Positions 56,966 through 64,000 of a DNA stretch of 64,000 bases are shown piece after piece (position 1 is the first letter of the stretch; every line of letters starts with the position of its first letter). The position numbers were made by a program, and so were the translations under genes. The DNA is from Meconema thalassinum (lineage: Eukaryota; Arthropoda; Insecta; Orthoptera; Tettigoniidae): assembly GCA_946902985.2 (NCBI GenBank), contig OX336389.2, positions 1,010,259,441 through 1,010,323,440 of the forward strand, written 5' to 3'. The notes under the pieces are model-generated. The model searched no databases. It was given only the letters and a program-made list of their open reading frames with translations, and was not told the DNA's origin.

Positions 56966-57496
56966 GTGCCTATCAGCAACACATTTACTCGAGTTAGACT
57001 AGCGGGATTTTATTCTCGATTTCTGACGCCAAATATTACTTCAAAAAACAATAACCTCCATTATGGAAAAATTGTCCATGGATCAACTGAAGATGGACCA
57101 CATGTAATGACTGTAATGTTTATTCCCCCAGGCCAATATACACTAGAGGATTTAGAAAAAGTAATTTAGAATCAAGCACCATTCAACGCTACCAACATAA
57201 GTATTTAAGCAAATAAACATCTTAACAGATTTGAAATTAAAAGCGACTTTAAATTGTACTTTGATAAAGAAGAGAGCACTGGGTCAGTGTTAGGATTCAA
57301 TAAACAAATCGTAGAGCCGAAAACAAAAACTCTTGCAAGCGATATTCCAAAAATAATTCCCTTCGAAATTATAAAACTTCACTATAATTTAGCCGATGGA
57401 ATGTTTGAAAAAGATGGGCACCACTACCACCGAGAAACAAACGTGATTGCTTCTTTCATGCCAAATGCATACGAATTCGGGGGTCTTATCATTTAA
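56966..57496 (+). pseudogene. PLV penton-like (single jelly-roll) protein
   Basis: The frame starts MPISNTFTRVRLAGFYSRF and has GPHVMTVMFIPPGQYTLEDLE, a stop at 57167-57169, then NQAPFNATNISI, FEIKSDFKLYFDKE, GSVLGFNKQIVEP and HYHRETNVIASFMPNA. This matches the minor capsid (penton) protein found with Polinton-like capsid genes in insects. The first part of the gene shows one or two stops and no insertion. A Cys-rich tail (CPLCGMLIPSVNTTCGRR) continues after the stop at 57494-57496 to about 57560. Confidence 0.8.
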
Positions 57497-57660
57497 GAAC
57501 CACAATGCCCACTGTGTGGTATGTTAATACCGAGTGTCAACACTACCTGTGGAAGAAGATGAGAAAAAAAAACGAAGTAGGTTTAGGAGTCGGAACAATT
57601 TTATGCAGAGAGGAAGAGAATCCAACACGAAGCCGAAATGAAATAATGATGTAAAGAGAG

Positions 57661-59520
57661 TTTTTACTGCACAAAACCTATGAAGAACCTAAAATGTGCG
57701 GGGACTTGTGTAAGGCTAACGGAGAGCGCAGCGTGAGTTGAGGTCGCCGGCAAGCTATCACTAAGTGCTCTTTCCCTCCCGAGCCTGATCGCGGGTATAT
57801 CGTAGGGACGTAGTGTGCTGGCGGACCAGGTGTTGCCAAATAGTACTGAATTATGTACTTTCCCTTCAAAAGGGTGAACTTTTAGAGAGCATTCTGAAAT
57901 GCCAGAAAGATTTAAATTGGCTGGAATATTTTTATTATCAGACACTGTCGGATCTCCGACAGAAAGACCGAACGCTTCCAGGGTGGGCAGAGATGAAGCA
58001 ACGATAGTGCTTTTTTGCAATATTTTTTTAGTATTATTAGTGAGAATCTTTAAAGAATACCAATTGTTGCACTTAAAGCAAGCTAAACTCTTACTCAGAA
58101 GAATGCCAACTAAAAGTTTAACACGGAGGAAAACCTCAAACCTTACTTGAACGAAACCAACATTTTAAACAGTGAATCATAAGTCAGAGTGAAAATTTCT
58201 ACAAGTAGGAAGCTGGCAGAGCGAGCTATACTTGCCTAAATGATTTACTAGAATAAGCTGTGATAGCTAAGGGAAATTGTGTAAATGTTGTTATTGGAAG
58301 TTTTGTTTCAAACGCAACAAGTGATAGAGTTTTTAATGAACTTATCATTTAGAGCTTTGCCTCTCTCTTTGAACATAGAATAATTTCAAAACAAAGATTA
58401 GAGAAGAGGAGGTCCTGCCTAACGGTTTTTCTAGCAATATAAGTAGGAAACAAATAATAAAGAATTTATTTAAAAAATTGAGGAACTTAAAAAATGGTAA
58501 CAATTAGATTTCAAGTCTATTTGAAGCTAAAAACAAATTTGCTTGTTTTGGTAAACTTTTGAGGTCTTAGGCCTATAGTGACAAGAAGGTTTACAATATT
58601 AACAATAGTGTTAAACAATTTCAAGGTTTAGAACCTTTTACAAGAACTAAAACCTTACAATGGATTTTTAAATGTGCATAAAATTAAGAATTTTAAAGCC
58701 TACAATAATAAAATAATTACAATTTTTTAAAATATTTAACTAAATTAATTAGGTAGAATATTAAATTCTCCAAAATAAGGCTTATAGAATACCTTAGTAG
58801 CGAGGAATGAATCATGCATTCCTGGGATAGCAGGATATGAAAAAGAAGATTAATAAGTGGTTTCTATAACCACTGATATTTACGCAGAATTTAAGAGATT
58901 ACAAATTCTAAGAGGGCAGGTCACCTTTTGTGAAGCCTGGATTACACAATTGGATAAATGTTTAACAATTTGAAAACGCTTACTTCTTAGACGAAGCAGG
59001 AAATAATAAGTATTAAAACTTGGATTATAACCACGGTTATTTTTACAGAATGAATAAGTTTTAAGTGGAACAAATTGGGAGGGCGTCTAAATTAGGCGAG
59101 GCCTCATAGCAAAGTAATTAGTTTAGAATTGTTAATAATGGGATTAGGAGAGTGGGAAACATGGGATTTGAGTCCTGGCCATGTTTTTATAAATTCGAAC
59201 AAATCGCGGCGCGGTAGATTGTTGAACGGACACTGTTTTTGTAACACTGAAGTTTGTTGATATATTGTTAGGTTTCACTATCACAGTACTTATAGGTTCA
59301 TTAAATTGCACTTTGACGGGTTTTAGCAGTATGTAGTCTTGATATTACAGTTTATGAATTCACTGAGTTTGACTTGAATGGGTTTATTGTGTTAGAAAGT
59401 TTTTGGATTACAGTTAATAGTTCTGTTTCACTTAAAGTTGTGGCAATTTTGACAGTATTTATTGTAGTTCAACACGGTAGACAGTTTAATTTGAATGGAA
59501 AGTTCCAGAACTATGTTGTT
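57661..59520. other. No gene recognised; diverged tandem duplication near 58.85-59.15 kb
   Basis: AT-rich non-coding sequence. Two diverged copies of about 160 bases start near 58845 and 59008 (TATAACCAC at 58865 and 59026, followed by similar CAGAAT, AAAT..AGGGC and GAAGCCT/GAGGCCT blocks). A frame at 57899-58150 reads SDTVGSPTERPNASRVGRDE without known relatives. Confidence 0.5.
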
Positions 59521-61190
59521 GTTTGAATCTTCAGTCTTTGGACTAGTTTGATGCAGCTCTCCATGCCTCCCTGTCTTTAGATAATCGTTTCATCTCTACA
59601 TAGCTACCACACCCTACATCCGAAGCAATCTGTTTAACATTCTAACCTTGGTCTACCCCTACAGTTCTTGTCCTCAACCTTTCCTTCCATAACTAAGCTT
59701 ACTATTCCTGGGTGTCTTCGTATGTGTCCTACTAACCTATCTCTTCTCTTCGTTAGCAGTCACCAGAAACATCTCTCCTCTCCCACTCGTCTTAATACCT
59801 CTTCGTTTGTCACCTTATCTACCCATCTGATCTTCATCATTCTCCTGTAACACCACATTTCAAATGCTTCAATTCTCCTCTTTTCTGCTGCTCCAATAGT
59901 CCAAGTTTCACTTCCATAGAGCGCCACGCTCCAGACAAAGACTTTCAAAAATGACTTCCTAATACCTAAATCTATATTCGATGTCAACAGATTCCTTTTT
60001 TGTAGAAAGGCTTTCCTTGCCTGAGCCAACCTACTTTTTATATCCTCTTTGCTTCGTCCAATACTGGTTATTTTGCCTCCTAAGTAACAGAAGTCTCCTA
60101 CTACCTTCAGCTTTTCACCTGCCAATTTGATGTCCATAGAGGTTTCTGATTTATTTCGGCTGCATTCCAGTATTTTTGCTTTACATTTATTAATTTTCAT
60201 CATGTATTTATTCCGTAAGACGGAGTCCATACCATTCAAAAACTCATTCAAATCCTCAGGTGTGTCGGCCAAGATGACGATGTCATCAGCAAATCTCAGA
60301 GTTGAAATTATTTCTCCTTGAATCTTCACTCCCACTTTACATTTTTCTCCAATTTCCTTCATTGCTTGTTCAATGTTAAGATTGAAAAGTATGGGTGATA
60401 AGTTGCAGCCTTGCCTAACACCTTTCTGAATACCAGCTTCTCTATCATGTCCTTCAGCTCGAATAACTGCTGTCTGGTTTCTGTATGGATTGTAGATCAC
60501 CCTCCTATCACTGTACTTTATTCCAATAGATTTCAAAATGTCAAACAGTTTAGTCCAATCAACATTATCAAAAGCCTTTTCTAAGTCTACAAATGCCATG
60601 AACGTTGTCTTATTTTTCCTTATTCTACCTTCCAAAATCAGCCTAAGACTTAGTACAGCTTCCCTTGTTCCAACATTTCTCCTGAAACCAAACTCCGTCT
60701 CTATCTGGCTTTCCATCCTCTTGTAAATTATTCTAGAAAGGATTTTTGAAGCATGAGTAATCAAGCTGATTGTACGGTAATCTTCACATCTGTCAGCTCC
60801 CACTTTCTTTGGTATAGGGATAATAACATTCTTCTTGAAATCAGGGGGTACCTCACCTGTCTCATAAATCCTACACACCAAGTGAAATAACCTGATCAGA
60901 CCTTCATCTCCTATGCAGCGTAGCAAATCAATCGGTATATGATCTATGCCTGGTGCTTTGTTCCTGCTGAAGTCCTCCAATGCTCTGTCAAATTCTGATC
61001 TCAATATTAGATCTCCTTTTGCATCCTCATCAATTTCCTCCTCCCTTTCCATTACATGATTCTCAATCTCCTTTCCCTGGTGTGTACGAATCTGACTGGC
61101 AGTACATTGTCTGGCAGTACATAGCCTACAAAGTGTATGAATGTGCTTTTGCTGCCGTGAAAGAAATCTTTTAACTAAAAAGTTCAAGTG
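59521..61190 (-). mobile_element. RTE-like LINE, 5'-truncated
   Basis: Minus-strand LINE with its 3' end near 59521 (inverse of the frequent arthropod tail GGTTTGATGCAGCTCTCC near 59560-59575). Its truncated 5' end is at about 61190, next to a GAT microsatellite. Only the RT half of the ORF is present. Confidence 0.85.
59760..61187 (-). pseudogene. RTE-like LINE reverse transcriptase
   Basis: Open for 475 codons: SRNKAPGIDHIPIDLLR, NVIIPIPKK, DYRTISLITHASKILSRII, FGFRRNVGTREAV, FVDLEKAFDNVDW, GVRQGCNLSPILFN, LRFADDIVIL (FADD intact) and the tail ALYGSETWTI, CYRRMMKIRWVDKVTNEEVL. This is the RTE-like group often labelled HmRTE or endonuclease-reverse transcriptase. The palm is undamaged, but the endonuclease is missing and the frame ends in a stop before the last LINE residues. 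The copy is likely young. Confidence 0.9.
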
Positions 61191-61238
61191 GACATTGAGA
61201 AATTTGTGTCACAAAATCAATGCACATTAACTCTCCTG

Positions 61239-61245
<7 letters not shown>

Positions 61246-61271
<26 letters not shown>

Positions 61272-61311
61272 ACGATGATGATGATGATGATGATGATGAA
61301 GAAGAAGATGA
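61246..61311 (+). repeat. (GAT)n microsatellite
   Basis: About twenty GAT/GAC/GAA triplets next to the 5' truncation point of the RTE-like LINE. Confidence 0.95.
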
Positions 61312-64000
61312 TAATTGTTGTTGTTGTAAGGGGCCTAACATCTGGGTTATTGGTTCCTATATTGTTAGTCACTATCTGATGTTATATTTCCCAGTATGTA
61401 GTATGAAGTATGAAGTATTTTGAAAAGTAAGCAGAAAAATAATTACCATATGCACATATGAGTAGGTCTTAGGAACTAATGTATGTGAAACACTAAATCT
61501 GTTCAATTTAAATAAATAGAAAAATCATGCTTGAGTACTCTTTTGACTGCACATTCACAAAAGTGTGTTCAGACAAGAATAAGCTTGAAGGAAACACTTT
61601 TTATCTTTAGTAGAGGATGCTCTGAAAATATCGAATGGTGTGTACGAATTGCTTTTTATTATTTCCGATTATTCCCCTTCAGGAGAGCGTGTGAACTTGA
61701 GCCAATCACAGCTTCACTTCCTTTTCCTCTCTTATTTTCTTCCAAAAATCTCTTCATTAGTTCACTGTGCTTTTTCTTCCTTTCTGGTGTATTCTTGGAA
61801 TACACGGTACGAGAGATTATAATTTTCAATGCTTTTGCATGTTCTTTCCTTCCTCTTTGTCAAACACCAACAGTGATCTTCTGTTTTCTCTTAGGTGTTC
61901 AGGTCGCTTATATCTTTTATGAGTCTGTTCTAGACTCACCTAGCGTCATCTAGCAGCGAATCTCTGAAGCTCTTCAACTCTTCCTGGTGCAAGAGGACTT
62001 ACTTATCCATTTGGCCACCAGATCCTGTTACCATCGCCAGCTATTTTCTCCTTGAGCAAGAGGACTCTATCTACTTTTTTACTCACCATGCTGCGCTAGT
62101 ATCGCCTGTTATCAACTCTTTGAAGACCAGCTCATCAAGAGAAAATAATTTTTTGTTATAAAGTTGGCAATGTGTATATGTTCTCCTTTTGTCTCCTATC
62201 CCCCACTCTTTTCCCCTTCCTTGGACCCTCCGTGCTCCGTTGAGCAAGTCTCACTTCTCAGTCGGCAGTTGACTCGATTAGTTAAGGCTCCTCTCGAGCC
62301 AGCCTCCTCAAACCAAGGCGCATACTCTCTTCTACGCCATGTTGACAAAGTAGTTATCGTCAAAAGGAACTTCACATTCAACATGAAATCAAGATAAGTA
62401 CCATCTTAAAGTTTTAACCTCATCTTCATGGTTTTAACTTTCACGTGCTTTTAACGATACTTTTATAGACAGTGTGAGATTATTTATTTTGGGGCAAAAA
62501 TCATTCTTCGTGGGATTTGCCATGTTGAGCTTTTGTTCGTACAAGCCAACCTTACTAGAAAAGAGCTTTTCTCAAGCTATTCAAATGAGAAATCCTCTCA
62601 CTACGTGGGATATTATCTAATACCCGCTGTCTATAATTCACCAAGTTAGTTCCTCCGTTGGATTTTCTTAACCCCATTTTTCTACTAAGGTCGTTCTGGA
62701 ACCTTCTAGATTCTGTATTTCATCTACAAGTCCTGCCGTTATGAAATTTTCACTTACTTGTGAGAATGCTATTTAAAATTGAAGAATCTCACTTCTGAAT
62801 TAAAGCTCAATAGCGAATTTTCGTCCACCGTTGGATGTTCTTGGCGCATTTAACTGTAATCCACCATTTTCTCCAGCAATAGACTTTCGTTCATCTAGTG
62901 CAACCAGTCAGTTTTTTTCAAATTGAAATAACTTTCTTTGCCAAAAACTTTCGTGTTTCTATAGTGAACTTTTCATATATTTCAACGAACTATAGTGAAA
63001 ACCAGTGCTTGTTCAACTTTCTACCGCGTCGCGATCGTCCGTTTACATATAAATAAAGCCATGAACAATTTTCCTCAATCCCTATTTCTCTTTCCTAAAC
63101 CTCTTACTAACAATCTGTAATAAACTTTTAAATTTAGGTCTGTTTCAACGAGGTGTTAATCCATAGATGTGCCCTCCCATTTTTTCTCATGTGTAATTAA
63201 TTAATTTTTGTATAATTACGTGTTCAGCGCACGTTTCAAACTTACATTGTTTCTCCCTTCTGATCAGGGAAAACAATTCTTTCATCTCTTGAGTGAGTTA
63301 TTTCTAGGTCTCACGAAATGGAAACTGCCCTATTTGGTTCGTGATTCCCATTTAAAACATAGGAGGTCGAGCACCTTCCTTTTGATTATCTCTTCAGGTT
63401 TCACAGTCAGTGACCTGCCCTTATTTGCATAATAACCAACATTAATTCTGTATAAATATAAGAAGTTGTAGGAACTTCTATCTTATTTTTCATGTTTTCT
63501 TATTGTTATTTTAGAAGTTTTCACTCTTTCTAGAATATTCTCTCCGGAATTTCTTGAGGTACACTCTTTGTACTCCAATTAACGTTCAAACTTTAATTAC
63601 TTTATTGGTTATTTGTTTAAATCTTATAAAGATTTTAGAAACATGTAAGGTTTTAAACCTTGTAAATTGTCAATTGCCTGGAGCAAACGTTTAATGTTGA
63701 GAGGTCTGTGACCCCATTTGTCAAAAAGTTAAAATGAACTATGTTTGTCAAAGATATATCACATACTTGTTAAATTCATTAACCTTCTTTGAATTGTTTA
63801 ATAAATTAAATATTTGTTTTTGGATACATCATTTCTCTGATACTACAGTTAGGCAAGATCCTGGCTTTCCTAGCTCTTCCTAGGTTCATGCCCTCGTTCA
63901 TACTCAATAAAGCTGTTACTATCAGTCTTGCCAGACCATCACCCTTCCCTATAGTAGTTTTATACATGCTTGGGAGGAAATACACTAAAGCCTTTCTCTG
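61312..64000. other. No gene recognised
   Basis: T-rich non-coding sequence. Open frames at 61531-61953 and 62164-62397 have no motifs. A near-repeat GCAAGAGGAC occurs at 61991 and 62057. I see no terminal repeat pair or RNA gene. Confidence 0.5.

Larger units (their letters stand above)
23000..57660. mobile_element. Endogenous Polinton-like virus (PLV/adintovirus-like), dismembered
   Basis: Capsid, penton, packaging ATPase, adenain-type protease and accessory genes of a Polinton-like virus lie scattered between about 23.0 and 57.7 kb, interrupted by at least seven later insertions. All genes except the two outer ones (SAP protein and penton-like, both +) are on the minus strand. The inserts at 24648-26865, 27562-30329 and 31802-34326 have exact target duplications; the LTR element at 34985-46286 and the LINE copy at 47833-54188 are placed by resumed reading. 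No PolB, retroviral-type integrase or terminal inverted repeat of the virus itself was found, so the ends are estimates. Confidence 0.82.

Noticed and set aside
57899..58150. A further viral or host gene
   Set aside because: The frame has no recognised motif, and the opposite strand is equally open.
61220..61423. Asp-rich protein
   Set aside because: It is translation of a GAT microsatellite.
58600..63670. 58.3-59.5 kb and 63.6 kb as two inverted arms of one element
   Set aside because: Only a short AT-rich similarity around CAAGGTTTA(G/A)AACCTT was found; too little to support it.

Overview
The window is a piece of a repeat-rich animal genome, most likely an insect or another arthropod with a large genome. 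The evidence is its mix of mobile elements: BEL/Pao, RNase H-bearing I-type, SGNH-ORF1 and RTE-like LINEs, Penelope, hAT, mariner, tRNA-derived SINEs and an endogenous Polinton-like virus. I found no ordinary host gene, rRNA or functional tRNA. Almost everything is mobile DNA, nested several levels deep. The species call is inference; the element classes are read from protein motifs, terminal repeats and target-site duplications (TSDs).

Left part (1-20 kb). A decayed I-type LINE (5377-5953 and 17528-19985, + strand) is the host of a nest. A BEL/Pao retrotransposon that runs off the left edge abuts it and ends in a 177-base 3' LTR at 5376. A minus-strand LINE (LINE B) splits the I-type reverse transcriptase at 5953/17528. 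LINE B is itself split by a plus-strand LINE (LINE A, SGNH-hydrolase ORF1). LINE A is split by an RTE-like minus-strand LINE (LINE C) with a perfect 13-base TSD. From 20.0 to 23.0 kb there is a chimera of a Penelope end with a LINE scrap, a probable MITE and unassigned sequence.

Centre and right (23-57.7 kb). The most interesting content is a dismembered endogenous Polinton-like virus (PLV, adintovirus-like). Its genes can be followed across about 34 kb: SAP/Cys-rich protein (+), double-jelly-roll major capsid protein (-), a fibre/penton-associated-like ORF (-), adenain-type protease (-), a hydrophobic minor capsid-like ORF (-), a phospholipase A2-like ORF (-), a GIY-YIG nuclease (-), a conserved late ORF ending in a YVW-DN box (-), an FtsK/HerA-type packaging ATPase (-) and a penton-like protein (+). 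No polymerase or integrase was seen. Later insertions cut it up: a Penelope element in the capsid gene (12-base TSD), a hAT (8-base TSD CATCTACT), a second hAT (8-base TSD GACCCGAC) carrying a third hAT and a SINE, an 11.3-kb LTR element without coding capacity, a LINE A copy that carries a 3.8-kb TG...CA element (TSD ATAC), a 0.9-kb unknown insert and a deleted mariner. With the inserts set aside the virus gene order is coherent, which supports one ancestral integration.

Right end (57.7-64 kb). Non-coding AT-rich sequence surrounds a 5'-truncated RTE-like LINE (59521-61190, -) next to a GAT microsatellite. The last 2.7 kb holds nothing I can name.

All gene entries are remnants with stops, frameshifts or insertions. 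Boundaries come from reading the sequence by eye; those resting on TSDs are exact, the others approximate.
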